DNA of 64,000 bases from Streptomyces sp. NRRL S-87 (GTDB taxonomy: Bacteria; Actinomycetota; Actinomycetes; Streptomycetales; Streptomycetaceae). The position numbers were made by a program, and so were the translations under genes. The notes under the pieces are model-generated. The model did not search any database. It saw only the letters and a program-made list of their open reading frames with translations, and had not been told where the DNA came from. Where the stretch lies: positions 1 to 64,000 of the forward strand of contig NZ_JOGB01000041.1 in NCBI RefSeq assembly GCF_000719335.1, read 5' to 3'. Below, piece by piece: positions 28,890 through 37,689 of the stretch. Position 1 is the first letter of the stretch. The number at the start of each line of letters is the position of its first letter.

Positions 28890-28942
28890 TAAACAGTCCT
28901 TTCTCGATCTCCTTCACCATCCGCACCAGGAGTGCAGCCGCT

Positions 28943-31111
28943 TCAGACACCCAGTTGCAGCGCATCGGCGGCCTCCTCGACCATGCCCAGCCCGAGGCGG
29001 CTGATCCGGACCGCGAAGGGCTCCCCCGCCACGCGCAGCCCGGAGAGCCTCAGCGCCCCGAGCGGGGCGCTGCTGACGGGATCCAGCGCCACCGCGCCCG
29101 CCGGTGCGTCGGGGCGGATGCCGGCGAGCGCGGTCAGGACGTGGATCCCCGCGGCAGCCGCGACCGCCGCCGGGCGGCAGGCCGCCGGATGGGGAAGCGG
29201 GGCGCTGCCCGCGGTGCGCTGCGGGGCCGCGTACATCTCGGGCAGTCGGAAACCGAAGCACTCCGCGGCGTCCAACAGGCCCCGCAGCAGCCCGGTGGCC
29301 TCCTTGTCGAACCCTGCCGCCGCCAGCCCGGTGACGGCCACAGCGGTCTCGTGCGCCCGCACCGCCCCGGAGCGGTGCCCGAAGGGGTTGTGGCCGGGCT
29401 CCTTGGCACCGAGGCTGCGCAGCCCCCAACCGGAGTCCATGGCGGGGGCGCCGAGCAGGCGGGCGAGCTGCTCGGTCCGGACCCGGTCGAGGAGGCCGGG
29501 GGCGAGACGACCGCCGCCGAGCAGTCCGGTGTCGAGCAGGTGGGCCGCGGCGCCGCCGAGGTGGGCCACGGGTCTGCCGTCGGGGCGGAGCGCGGCCGCC
29601 GGTGCGCCCCCGGCGGGCGTCTCGGTCCAGAAGGCCTCGCGGAACCGCTCGCGCAGGGCGGCGGCCCACTCCCGCCACTCCTCGGCCCCGGACCGGCCGT
29701 GGGCCTCCAGCAGCTCGGCACCGAGGAGTGCGGCCCGGTGGGCGTGCGCCTGGGTCTCGCAGCGGCTCGGCCCGGCGGCCGGGTCCGCCACGAAGCCGTC
29801 GTCCCCGACGGCACTGCGCAGCCAGGCCAGGCAGCGTTCGGCGGCGGGCAGGAGGGCGGCGATCTCCGGGTCGGGCAGCCCCCACCGGCGGGCCTCGGCC
29901 AGGACCGCGGGAAAGGCGAGGGTGGCTTCGGTGCCGGTGCACCCGGGGGGCAGCCGGTGGCCGGCCGCGCGCAGCGGTCCGGGGATCCAGCCGGCGTCCG
30001 GGCCCCTGCCCTCCACCTGGGTGCGCGCCAGGGCGCGCAGGGTGCCGGCTGCGAGCCCCGGGCCCAGCGGGAGGGCCATCCGGGCCGCCCACAGGGACTC
30101 GGCCGGTGCGAGCCCGCACCGCCACGGCACCCCGGCCGCCACAAAGGCATCGGCCGGCTCGGCGGGGTCCCTCAGGAGGAGGGCCCGCAGATCGTCCACG
30201 CTGCTCCGGAACAACCGCTCGATCCGGGGGTCGTCGTCGCCCTCCGCGCGAGCCTCGGCCAGGGGGCCGGCGAGCTGGGCCACGGGCGGTCGGGGGACGC
30301 GGTCCTGGCTGGTGCGCAGTTCGATGGTGCGGGCCTCGCCGGGAGCCAGGTCGAGTTCCCAGCGCAGCAGACCCATCGATGCCAGGGCGTCGTCCGGCGG
30401 TGGTTCGGCGGTGGTGACGGCCTGCGCGTCGGCGGTGCTCCACCGCAGGCCCCCCGCGTGCACCCCGGCGGGCACGTCGGGCCCCGCCCGGCCGGCGGCG
30501 ACCGCCCCCAGCTCCGCCAGGTCGGTGCCGAGGGAGATCTCCACGGGCAGCCGCAGCGGGCGCGCGGCGAAGCTGCGCAGGGTGATGCGCTCGGTGCCGT
30601 CCGCGTGCCGGACCCGGTCGACGCTGATGTCCGGGTCCGGTCCGGGGTCGGCGCCGGTGCGCACGGTGGCGGTGAACCCGGCCCGGTCCGCGCCCAGGCT
30701 GCGGCCCTGGACGGACACCGGGTCGCGGCCGGCGACCCGCAACAGGCAGCGCGACAGGAGCCGGCGGCCGGCGCGGTAGATGCCGTCCAGACCCCGGCCG
30801 GTGAGCTGGCCGTGCTCGGGCGAGATGGCGAGGCAGGGCGCAGCCACGCAGATCAGCGCGGCGTGGACGGGTGGGAGCTCGGCTGGCCTCCGGGCCGGGG
30901 CGCGCGGGGCGCGGCCGGGCGGGACGGCGGGGGGCGGCACCGACGACGGCGGCCGGCGGGCGGGGGGAACGGGGTGGGCCATGCGACGCCTTGTCTGCGT
31001 TCCGGACGGTTTCGCTGGGCGGCGGCGCGGCAGGGCTTCCTCCACCACTGAGCTGAACGCTGCAGCGGGCGGCCGGGTCACGGGCCGTCGGCACACGTGG
31101 TACCCGCTCAT
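28943..31111 (-). CDS. Glycogen-debranching-enzyme-like protein (GDE N-terminal domain plus six-hairpin glycosidase fold)
   Basis: 722 aa. After a basic, Pro-rich N-terminus comes a beta-sandwich (about 85-300) like the GDE_N_bis domain, then an (alpha/alpha)6 region with GVPWRCGLAPAESLWAARMA, YRTG-like landmarks and GHNPFGHRSGAVRAHETA. Relatives are annotated as amylo-alpha-1,6-glucosidase-like; substrate unproven. The start at 31111 is preferred: GGGAGG lies 6-7 nt upstream and the ATG overlaps the DUF4192 stop (ATGA). An inner ATG at 30982 with AAGG is possible. Coupling to DUF4192 is a clear arrangement but its meaning is unknown. Confidence 0.78.
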   Translation of the reverse strand: MSGYHVCRRPVTRPPAAAFSSVVEEALPRRRPAKPSGTQTRRRMAHPVPPARRPPSSVPPPAVPPGRAPRAPARRPAELPPVHAALICVAAPCLAISPEHGQLTGRGLDGIYRAGRRLLSRCLLRVAGRDPVSVQGRSLGADRAGFTATVRTGADPGPDPDISVDRVRHADGTERITLRSFAARPLRLPVEISLGTDLAELGAVAAGRAGPDVPAGVHAGGLRWSTADAQAVTTAEPPPDDALASMGLLRWELDLAPGEARTIELRTSQDRVPRPPVAQLAGPLAEARAEGDDDPRIERLFRSSVDDLRALLLRDPAEPADAFVAAGVPWRCGLAPAESLWAARMALPLGPGLAAGTLRALARTQVEGRGPDAGWIPGPLRAAGHRLPPGCTGTEATLAFPAVLAEARRWGLPDPEIAALLPAAERCLAWLRSAVGDDGFVADPAAGPSRCETQAHAHRAALLGAELLEAHGRSGAEEWREWAAALRERFREAFWTETPAGGAPAAALRPDGRPVAHLGGAAAHLLDTGLLGGGRLAPGLLDRVRTEQLARLLGAPAMDSGWGLRSLGAKEPGHNPFGHRSGAVRAHETAVAVTGLAAAGFDKEATGLLRGLLDAAECFGFRLPEMYAAPQRTAGSAPLPHPAACRPAAVAAAAGIHVLTALAGIRPDAPAGAVALDPVSSAPLGALRLSGLRVAGEPFAVRISRLGLGMVEEAADALQLGV

Positions 31112-32805
31112 GGCGAGCCTCCCGCCACGCCCTTGCGGCCGCGCCGCGCGCCCTTCGTCTCCCGCCCGGTCGGCGCCGTGCGCCGCGGCCCGGTCCTCCC
31201 GGCCCTCGCGGGTCCCGGCCCGGCGGGACGGGCGCCCGCGCGACCGGTGCGCGGCTCGTCCGGGCCCCCGCGGTCCCGGAGACCGGGCTGCGACGGCGCT
31301 TGCGGTGCGGGTGCCGGGGTCAGCGGCACTGCCGACGCGTCCCGGCCCGGCCACTCCCCCGGCGACCGCCCGCCGTCCGGGACGGGCGCCACGGTCCCCT
31401 CCGCCGTCGTGGCGAGCGGCTCCCGGGCCCAGTCCGGCGGTTCCGAGGCGCGGCGCCCGCGTTCCTCGCGCAGGCACTGCCGCAGGGTCTCGGGGTCCAG
31501 CGCCGCGTTGCACGCGTGGTGGAGCAGCAGCGCGAAGCGGTAGCCGGGGTCTGCGCCCAGCGCGCGGGAGAGGGCCACTCGGGCGCTGGGCTCGTCGCCC
31601 AGGGACCAGGCGACCCAGCCCGCGAGGGTGAGCGGGGCCGCCGCGTGCTCCGCGTACTCCCCCGTGCAGCGGCGGGCCAGAGCGCGCCACAGCCGCAGCG
31701 CGGGGCCGGCCTCCTCTCCCTCCATCCACTCGGCGGCCACGTCGCGGGTCCGGCGGTCCTGGAGGCCGAGGATGAGCCGGGCCGCGTCGTCATCGGTGAC
31801 CAGGGCGTCGTCCCACGCGTCCGAGCTGGGTCCGCCGTCCTCCGGCGTGGCCCGGGCCAGGCAGCGCATCACGGTGCGCGCGAGGCCGAGGGTCTCGGCG
31901 GCCACCTCGTCCCGCGAGCCGCCTTCCAGGATCCTCGGGACCAGCGCGGCGGCGGCCCGGTCCAGCGCCCGTACCTGCTCGTCGGCGGTCGCCCCGGTGA
32001 GGGGGGCGAGCCGCGCCTCCAGCTCCTTCAGGGAGCCCCGGACCTGCAGTCCGGCGTAGGTGGCCGCCGCGGCCATGACCGAGGTTCCCGGCAGGGCCAC
32101 CGGGCTGCCCTCGTCCGGGCAGCAGCGTGCGTCGGGGCAGCAGTAGCTCCAGTACCGGCCGCCGGAGAGGCACAGTGCCTCCAGCACCGGGACGTCGAGC
32201 GACCCGCTCGCCACCCGCAGTCGTTGGGCCAGGGGCCGCAGCCTCGCCATGACCTGGGCGGGTGTCTCGCCCTCGTCCGGGTCCTGGCAGAGGAAGACGA
32301 CGATGCCGTCGGGGCGGCCGCCGCGCCGCTCGCTGCCCTCGACCAGGGTTTCGGCGGCCTGGGCGGCGAGGTCCTCCCATTCCTCTGGTGCGGATGGGAT
32401 GCCGACCCGCAGCCGGCCTCCGAAGCGTCCGCCGCTGCCGTGCACGGCGACCATCACGATCGAGTCGTCCGGGTGGTAGCCCAGCATGTACGGCAGGGCG
32501 TCGGCCAGTTCGGCCGGACTGCGCAGGGTGATCTGCTGCTCGTCCGGGAACGCGCCGCGGGCCAGGGCGTCCCGCTCGCGGGAACCGGGAGGACCGGACC
32601 CGTCCGCGAGCGGGTCGTGTGCGAGGGCATCGTGCGGACGGGGGTCGTGGGCCCGGGGGCCGGGCGGCCGGGAGTCGTGGGAACGCGGGTCGAACGGGCG
32701 CGAGTCGAAGGGGCGCGGGTCGAGGGGGCGCGGGTCGAGGGGGCGCGGGTCGAAGGGGCGCGGGTCGAAGGAGTCGGGACCGGTGGAGTCGAAGTGGTTC
32801 GCCAT
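31108..32805 (-). CDS. DUF4192 protein with N-terminal pentapeptide repeats
   Basis: 565 aa. Residues about 10-40 are a run of five-residue repeats ([15 protein letters not shown]), giving a disordered Asp/Pro/Arg tail. The DUF4192 domain follows from [20 protein letters not shown] at about residue 95 and includes the Cys-rich [12 protein letters not shown]. The C-terminal third is helical and ends in a Pro/Arg-rich low-complexity tail. No function is established for DUF4192. It is divergent from recQ across a DnaA-box palindrome and overlaps the next gene by 4 nt. Confidence 0.85.
   Translation of the reverse strand: MANHFDSTGPDSFDPRPFDPRPLDPRPLDPRPFDSRPFDPRSHDSRPPGPRAHDPRPHDALAHDPLADGSGPPGSRERDALARGAFPDEQQITLRSPAELADALPYMLGYHPDDSIVMVAVHGSGGRFGGRLRVGIPSAPEEWEDLAAQAAETLVEGSERRGGRPDGIVVFLCQDPDEGETPAQVMARLRPLAQRLRVASGSLDVPVLEALCLSGGRYWSYCCPDARCCPDEGSPVALPGTSVMAAAATYAGLQVRGSLKELEARLAPLTGATADEQVRALDRAAAALVPRILEGGSRDEVAAETLGLARTVMRCLARATPEDGGPSSDAWDDALVTDDDAARLILGLQDRRTRDVAAEWMEGEEAGPALRLWRALARRCTGEYAEHAAAPLTLAGWVAWSLGDEPSARVALSRALGADPGYRFALLLHHACNAALDPETLRQCLREERGRRASEPPDWAREPLATTAEGTVAPVPDGGRSPGEWPGRDASAVPLTPAPAPQAPSQPGLRDRGGPDEPRTGRAGARPAGPGPARAGRTGPRRTAPTGRETKGARRGRKGVAGGSP
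32693..32775. repeat. 15-bp tandem repeats coding for D-P-R-P-x
   Basis: About five to six imperfect copies of a 15-bp unit (GCGCGGGTCGAAGGG or GCGCGGGTCGAGGGG), in frame with the DUF4192 gene. Such an array can lengthen or shorten by slippage without breaking the frame. Confidence 0.85.
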
Positions 32806-32841
32806 GCCCCGACGGTCCCGCGGACCGCCCCCGCCCCGCCA

Positions 32842-32869
32842 GGCCTGTGGATAACGTTATCCACAGGCC
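32842..32869. promoter_or_regulatory. Perfect 28-bp palindrome of two inverted DnaA boxes
   Basis: GGCCTGTGGATAAC (32842-32855) is followed directly by its exact reverse complement. Each half carries the E. coli consensus DnaA box: TGTGGATAA at 32846-32854 and TTATCCACA at 32857-32865. It lies midway between the divergent starts of the DUF4192 gene (32805) and recQ (32916), where a bound protein could control both. Confidence 0.75.
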
Positions 32870-32915
32870 CGAGCGGCATTCGCGCGATGTCAGCGGCATC
32901 GGGTTGCATGGAGGT

Positions 32916-35075
32916 ATGAACGCAGACCTCAGGGCCCAGGCCGATTCCGTACTCGCCCGCCTCGTCGGTGACCGGTCGGGCACCGCCCGGCTGCGCGAGG
33001 ACCAGTGGCGCGCGATCGAGGCGCTGGTCGCGGACCGGCGCCGGGCGCTGGTCGTGCAGCGGACGGGCTGGGGCAAGTCGGCGGTGTACTTCGTCGCCAC
33101 GTCCCTGCTGCGGGCCCGGGGCAGCGGTCCGACGGTCATCGTCTCGCCGCTGCTGGCGCTGATGCGCAACCAGGTGGACGCGGCCGCGCGCGCGGGCATC
33201 CATGCGCGCACGATCAACTCGGCCAACCCGGAGGAGTGGGAGACCATCCAGGCCGAGGTCGCCGCGGGCGAGGTCGACGTGCTGCTGGTGAGCCCGGAGC
33301 GGCTCAACAACCCCGAGTTCCGCGACCAGGTGCTGCCCAAGCTCGCCGCGGCCACCGGCCTGCTGGTGGTCGACGAGGCGCACTGCATCTCCGACTGGGG
33401 ACACGACTTCCGCCCCGACTACCGCCGGCTGCGCACGATGCTCGCCGACCTGCCGCCCGGGGTCCCGGTCCTGGCGACGACGGCGACGGCCAACGCCCGG
33501 GTCACGGCCGACGTGGCCGAGCAACTGGGCACGGGGGCGGGCACCGACGCGCTGGTCCTGCGCGGCCCGCTGGACCGCGAGAGCCTGAGCCTGGCGGTCC
33601 TGCAGCTGCCCGACAACCCGCACCGGCTGGCCTGGCTGGCCGACCACCTCGACGAGTTGCCCGGCTCGGGCATCGTCTACACCCTCACCGTGGCCGCCGC
33701 CGAGGAGGTGACGGCGTACCTCCGCCAGCGCGGGCACGCCGTGGCCTCGTACACCGGCCGCACGGAGAACGCGGACCGCATGCAGGCAGAGGAGGACCTG
33801 CTGGCCAACCGGGTGAAGGCGCTGGTGGCCACCTCCGCCCTGGGCATGGGCTTCGACAAGCCCGACCTCGGCTTCGTGGTGCACCTGGGCTCGCCGTCCT
33901 CCCCCATCGCCTACTACCAGCAGGTGGGCCGCGCCGGCCGCGGCGTGGAGCACGCGGAGGTGCTGCTGCTGCCGGGCCGCGACGACGAGGCGATCTGGCA
34001 GTACTTCGCCTCGGTGGCCTTCCCGCCCGAGGAGCAGGTGCGCCGGACCCTCGACGTCCTGGCGCGGTCCGACCGCCCGATGTCGCTGCCCGCGCTGGAG
34101 CCGCTGGTGGACCTGCGCCGCACCCGCCTGGAGACGATGCTCAAGGTCCTCGACGTGGACGGCGCGGTGCACCGGGTGAAGGGCGGCTGGACCGCCACCG
34201 GGCAGCCGTGGGCGTACGACGCGGAGCGGTACGCGTGGGTGGCCCGCCAGCGGGCCGCGGAGCAGCAGGCCATGCGGGAGTACGCGGCCACGACCCGGTG
34301 CCGCATGGAGTTCCTGCGCCGCCAGTTGGACGACGAGGAGGCCGCCCCGTGCGGCCGCTGCGACAACTGCGCCGGCGCCCGGTACACGGCGGACGTCTCG
34401 CAGGCGGCGCTGGACAGCGCGCGCGGCGAGCTGAGCCGCCCCGGGGTGGAGCTGGAGCCTCGCCGGATGTGGCCGACGGGCCTGCCGGCGGTGGGCGTGG
34501 ACCTCAAGGGGCGGATCCCGGCCGGCGAGCAGGCCGGCACCGGGCGGGCCCTGGGCCGGCTCTCCGACATCGGCTGGGGCAACCGCCTGCGTCCGATGTT
34601 CGCCCCGCAGGCACCGGACGTGCGCGTGCCGGACGATGTCGCGCAGGCGGTCGTCAGCGTGCTGGCCGACTGGGCGCGCGGCCCGGGCGGCTGGGCCTCG
34701 GGCGCCCCGGACGCCCCGCCCCGGCCGGTGGGCGTGGTGGCGATGGCCTCCCGCACCCGACCGCAGCTGATCGGCTCGCTGGCCGCCCGCATCGCGGAGG
34801 TCGGCCGGATGCCGCTCCTCGGCACGGTGGAGTACGCGGGCGACACCCCGGAGTTCGGGCTGCCGTCCTCCAACAGCGCCCAGCGGGTCAGGGCCCTGCA
34901 CCAGCTCTTGACGGTCCCTAGAGAACTCGCGGACGCCGTGGCCGGTTCGGGTGGTCCGGTCCTGCTCGTGGACGACCGCGCGGAGAGCGGTTGGACACTC
35001 GCCGTAGCCGCCCGACTGCTCAGGAAGGCAGGCGCAGAAGGGGTGTTTCCGCTGGTCCTTGCGGTTCAGCAGTAA
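32916..35075 (+). CDS. recQ: RecQ-family DNA helicase with C-terminal phosphoribosyltransferase-like domain
   Basis: 719 aa. Walker A is [11 protein letters not shown] at about residue 48, and the DEAH box with its RecQ-specific extension is [19 protein letters not shown] at about 152. Motifs IV-VI include QQVGRAGRG. Four Cys ([12 protein letters not shown]) form the zinc site near residue 480. There is no HRDC domain. Instead the last 110 residues end with [14 protein letters not shown], the PRPP-loop signature of type I phosphoribosyltransferases (ComF-like). The start is uncertain: ATG 32916 has GGAGGT directly against it, which is too close. The helicase role in recombination or fork repair is by family. 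Confidence 0.9.
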   Translation: MNADLRAQADSVLARLVGDRSGTARLREDQWRAIEALVADRRRALVVQRTGWGKSAVYFVATSLLRARGSGPTVIVSPLLALMRNQVDAAARAGIHARTINSANPEEWETIQAEVAAGEVDVLLVSPERLNNPEFRDQVLPKLAAATGLLVVDEAHCISDWGHDFRPDYRRLRTMLADLPPGVPVLATTATANARVTADVAEQLGTGAGTDALVLRGPLDRESLSLAVLQLPDNPHRLAWLADHLDELPGSGIVYTLTVAAAEEVTAYLRQRGHAVASYTGRTENADRMQAEEDLLANRVKALVATSALGMGFDKPDLGFVVHLGSPSSPIAYYQQVGRAGRGVEHAEVLLLPGRDDEAIWQYFASVAFPPEEQVRRTLDVLARSDRPMSLPALEPLVDLRRTRLETMLKVLDVDGAVHRVKGGWTATGQPWAYDAERYAWVARQRAAEQQAMREYAATTRCRMEFLRRQLDDEEAAPCGRCDNCAGARYTADVSQAALDSARGELSRPGVELEPRRMWPTGLPAVGVDLKGRIPAGEQAGTGRALGRLSDIGWGNRLRPMFAPQAPDVRVPDDVAQAVVSVLADWARGPGGWASGAPDAPPRPVGVVAMASRTRPQLIGSLAARIAEVGRMPLLGTVEYAGDTPEFGLPSSNSAQRVRALHQLLTVPRELADAVAGSGGPVLLVDDRAESGWTLAVAARLLRKAGAEGVFPLVLAVQQ

Positions 35076-35132
35076 GGCGTTGCGTCAACAGCGGCGTGTA
35101 CAGGGCGTATCGGGGAAGGATATGAACGGCAT

Positions 35133-35152
35133 ACCGACCGAATCCGGTCGGT
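35133..35152. terminator. Inverted repeat downstream of recQ
   Basis: ACCGACCG-AATC-CGGTCGGT, perfect 8-bp arms, 58 nt after the recQ stop and about 150 nt before the next gene. It could be a terminator or an operator. TTGCCG (35168-35173) and CAGAAT (35192-35197) with an 18-nt spacer follow as a possible promoter for that gene. Confidence 0.45.
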
Positions 35153-35299
35153 GACGTCAAATGCTCGTTGCCGCACACTGACGGGCCACGCCAGAATTGG
35201 GGTGCCCCCGCACCGGCTCGTCGGCCCTTCTTCGGGCTGCGCCGCGGCGTGCCAGCACTCGTCCGTGCCCGTCCGCGGGCGCCAGCCGAAGGGAGGACC

Positions 35300-35935
35300 G
35301 TGACCTTCGGATTCGCTCCGTCCGCAGCCGCGCAGATATCCGACGCCACGGGGAACACCAGCCGCCACGGCCACGGCCGTCTGCTGGAACCCTCCGAGTG
35401 GGCCGAGGCGGGCATCCCCCTGCTGCGCAACCCGCGCGAGGTCGTCGCCGGTCTGTACGCCCGCCACAGCCCCGTGCCGCGCACCGCCGTGGTGGCCGTG
35501 CTCGGGCCGGAGGACCGGCTCGTGGCGAGCGCCTCGTTCAGCCAGGCGGTCGCGTCCGCCGACGGCTGGGACTACCGGAACGCGCTGCTGTCCCGGCTGC
35601 GTCGGGTGCTCCCGCACGACCTGCGCCGAAGAACGCCGGTGCGCACGGCGGTCCTGCTCTTCTGCCGCGACGGCGACGAGCGTTGGACCGAGGAGGACGG
35701 CGCCTGGATGTGGGGCCTGCGCGACGCCTGCACCCTGCACGGCCTGCGCTGCGGCGCGTACGTGACGCTGACCCGCGGCGGCTGGCAGGTGCTCGGTGAG
35801 GGCCGCGGCGGCCGTCAGCCCAGCGCCGGTTCGCGCCCGCTGCGACTGGCCGAGTCGGTCCCCGACGCGGGTCGCCTGACCCCGCGCATGGGCCCCGGGG
35901 CGATCGAGCCCCTGCGCCGCACCGCGGCGCGCTGA
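35300..35935 (+). CDS. Conserved-looking hypothetical protein
   Basis: 211 aa; I do not recognise the family. Start is GTG at 35300 with GGGAGG 3 nt upstream; the frame is open from 35168 but without a ribosome site. The protein looks cytoplasmic. Residues 30-175 alternate strands and helices (TAVVAVLGPEDRLVASASF, RTAVLLFCRDGDERWTEEDG, GLRCGAYVTLTRGGWQVL), suggesting a compact alpha/beta domain. The C-terminal 40 residues are polar and Gly/Arg-rich. Strong GC at third codon positions supports coding. It stands alone between recQ and a convergent gene. Confidence 0.75.
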   Translation: MTFGFAPSAAAQISDATGNTSRHGHGRLLEPSEWAEAGIPLLRNPREVVAGLYARHSPVPRTAVVAVLGPEDRLVASASFSQAVASADGWDYRNALLSRLRRVLPHDLRRRTPVRTAVLLFCRDGDERWTEEDGAWMWGLRDACTLHGLRCGAYVTLTRGGWQVLGEGRGGRQPSAGSRPLRLAESVPDAGRLTPRMGPGAIEPLRRTAAR

Positions 35936-36087
35936 GCGCCCGTGCCGAGCGGCCTCTCGGACGGTCATCGCGAGGGGCCGCCTAGGCGGTCGGCGCCGCC
36001 GCCGAGGCGGCCGCCGCCCGGGCCGCCGCCGCGGCGCCGTACGCCGACCTTCCGTGGGGCGCCCCGCCGAGGAGTGCCCCACCGGGC

Positions 36088-36114
36088 GGTCCCGCCGGCG
36101 GAGGCGGCGGGACC
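36088..36114 (-). terminator. Terminator of the UvrD-C-like protein gene
   Basis: GGTCCCGCCG and CGGCGGGACC, a perfect 10-bp stem, 8 nt beyond the stop on the minus strand. A larger imperfect GC-rich hairpin (about 35990-36052) may serve the converging gene. Confidence 0.65.
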
Positions 36115-36122
36115 ACAGGGCG

Positions 36123-36815
36123 TCAGACGCCCGCGCCCAGCACGGAGTTGAACTGCTGCGGATCGCCGCACACGATCAGCAGCGTCGCGGCCCGACCCAG
36201 CGCCACGGGCAGCGCCCGCGCGACCAGTTCCTCGGACCCGCCGTTGGCGGCGACGACCACGACCGGGCGGACGGCCGCCCGTTCGGCCTGCGCCGCGTCC
36301 GCGTAGAAGACGTCGTCCCGGGCGTCGTGCTGCGCCCAGTACGAGGCCTCGCCGAAGGTGAGTTCGTGCGCGGCCCACGGGTGCGCCTCACCCGTGGTCA
36401 GCACCAGGATGTCGCCCGGCGCACGACCGTTGTCGAGCAGCAGGTCCACGGCCTCCTCGGCGGCGTCGAGGGCACCCTGCGCCGGAGCGGGGATCAGCTG
36501 GACCTGCGGCACGGCCGTCGAGACGGACGGCGCGGTGCCGGCCGCAGCGGGAACGGCGGGAGCAGCCGGAACGGGGGCCGCCGGGCGGGGTGCGGGCTTG
36601 GCCGCCTGCTGCGGGACGCGCGGCGCCGGCGGGGCGGGCCGGGGGGCTTCACCCGCACGGCTCGCCGCCGCCGGGGAGGGACCGGGGCGCCCGGGCCGAG
36701 CGGCGGCGGGACGCGGACCAGGTACGGGACGAGGGGTCTGCGCGGAACGGCTCGGGGCCGGGTTCGCCGCGGGACCCTGGGCACTCTCGTGAATCTGAGG
36801 CTCCTCAGGAGGCAT
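36123..36815 (-). CDS. Pro/Ala-rich protein with a degenerate SF1-helicase C-terminal-like domain
   Basis: 230 aa. Residues 1-105 are Pro/Ala/Arg-rich and probably disordered. Residues about 110-230 form an alpha/beta domain with DILVLTTGEAHPWAAHEL, RPVVVVAANGGSEELVARAL and ATLLIVCGDPQQFNSVLG. This order resembles the second RecA-like domain of UvrD/HelD-type proteins, but no ATPase half is present, so helicase activity is unlikely. The gene follows rnhB in the same direction with a 59-nt gap that contains an inverted repeat. No ribosome site is evident before ATG 36815. Confidence 0.7.
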   Translation of the reverse strand: MPPEEPQIHESAQGPAANPAPSRSAQTPRPVPGPRPAAARPGRPGPSPAAASRAGEAPRPAPPAPRVPQQAAKPAPRPAAPVPAAPAVPAAAGTAPSVSTAVPQVQLIPAPAQGALDAAEEAVDLLLDNGRAPGDILVLTTGEAHPWAAHELTFGEASYWAQHDARDDVFYADAAQAERAAVRPVVVVAANGGSEELVARALPVALGRAATLLIVCGDPQQFNSVLGAGV

Positions 36816-36834
36816 GAGTGGATGTCTGTCAAAC

Positions 36835-36855
36835 TCCGGTACGAGTCATACCGGA
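36835..36855 (-). promoter_or_regulatory. 21-bp inverted repeat between rnhB and the following gene
   Basis: TCCGGTA-CGAGTCA-TACCGGA, perfect 7-bp arms, 19 nt downstream of the rnhB stop and 19 nt upstream of the next start. It could be an operator for the second gene or a short terminator for rnhB. Confidence 0.45.
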
Positions 36856-36874
36856 TGGTGGTACGTACGTGCGA

Positions 36875-37576
36875 TCAGAAATCGAAGCCGAGTTGGCCTC
36901 CGCTTTCCAGTTCCAGCGCCTCGTCGGACTTGCGTACCTTCTTGAGGTGCCGCCACTGCGGCAGCGCGTCGAGGTACGACCACGACAGCCGGTGGTACGG
37001 GGTCGGACCCCGCACCTCCAGAGCCGCACGGTGCACCGGCGAGGGATAGCCGGCGTTGTCCGCGAAGGCGAAGTCTTCTGTGTCGGGGCCGAGTTCGGCC
37101 ATCATCCGGTCCCTGCGGACCTTGGCGATGACCGAGGCGGCCGCCACCGCGACGCACGACCGGTCGCCCTTGATGACCGTACGGACCTGCCAGGGCGCGC
37201 CCAGGTAGTCGTGCTTGCCGTCCAGGATCACCGCGTCCGGGCGCACCGGCAGCGCGTCGAGCGCGCGCACGGCGGCCAGCCGGAGGGCCGCCGTCATGCC
37301 CAGGGCGTCGATCTCCTCGGGGGAGGCGTCGCCGAGGGCGTACGCCGTCACCCAGCCCTCGAGCACGAGCGCGAGTTCGTCGCGTCGCCTGGGGGTGAGG
37401 AGCTTGGAGTCGGTCAGTCCCTCGGGCGGGCGGCGCAGTCCCGTGATCGCCGCGCACACGGTCACCGGACCGGCCCAGGCCCCTCGTCCGACCTCGTCGA
37501 CCCCGGCGATGACCTTGGCTCCGGTGGTTGCGCGGAGGGAGCGCTCGACGGTGTGGGTGGGTGCTTCGTACGGCAT
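36875..37576 (-). CDS. rnhB: Ribonuclease HII
   Basis: 233 aa. It removes RNA from RNA-DNA hybrids and single ribonucleotides from DNA. The catalytic carboxylates are in [14 protein letters not shown] (Asp-Glu), ILDGKHDYL and [11 protein letters not shown]-terminal PIP-like tail (QLGFDF) could bind the sliding clamp. I placed the start at ATG 37576, giving the usual RNase HII length; no Shine-Dalgarno is seen there. Confidence 0.94.
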   Translation of the reverse strand: MPYEAPTHTVERSLRATTGAKVIAGVDEVGRGAWAGPVTVCAAITGLRRPPEGLTDSKLLTPRRRDELALVLEGWVTAYALGDASPEEIDALGMTAALRLAAVRALDALPVRPDAVILDGKHDYLGAPWQVRTVIKGDRSCVAVAAASVIAKVRRDRMMAELGPDTEDFAFADNAGYPSPVHRAALEVRGPTPYHRLSWSYLDALPQWRHLKKVRKSDEALELESGGQLGFDF

Positions 37577-37689
37577 GGCGCCAGATAGGTTACGCCGCCC
37601 GATACCGCCCGCGACACCCCACCCCCCGCGACCTGCACGCACGGGTGTGCCGCCGACCGTGCGGGCGGGGCCGGAACGGTCTGCCGACC

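Noticed and set aside
32842..32869. A replication origin
   Set aside because: Only one pair of DnaA boxes is present, with no dnaA or dnaN nearby and no AT-rich unwinding region. It is a promoter-located site, not oriC.
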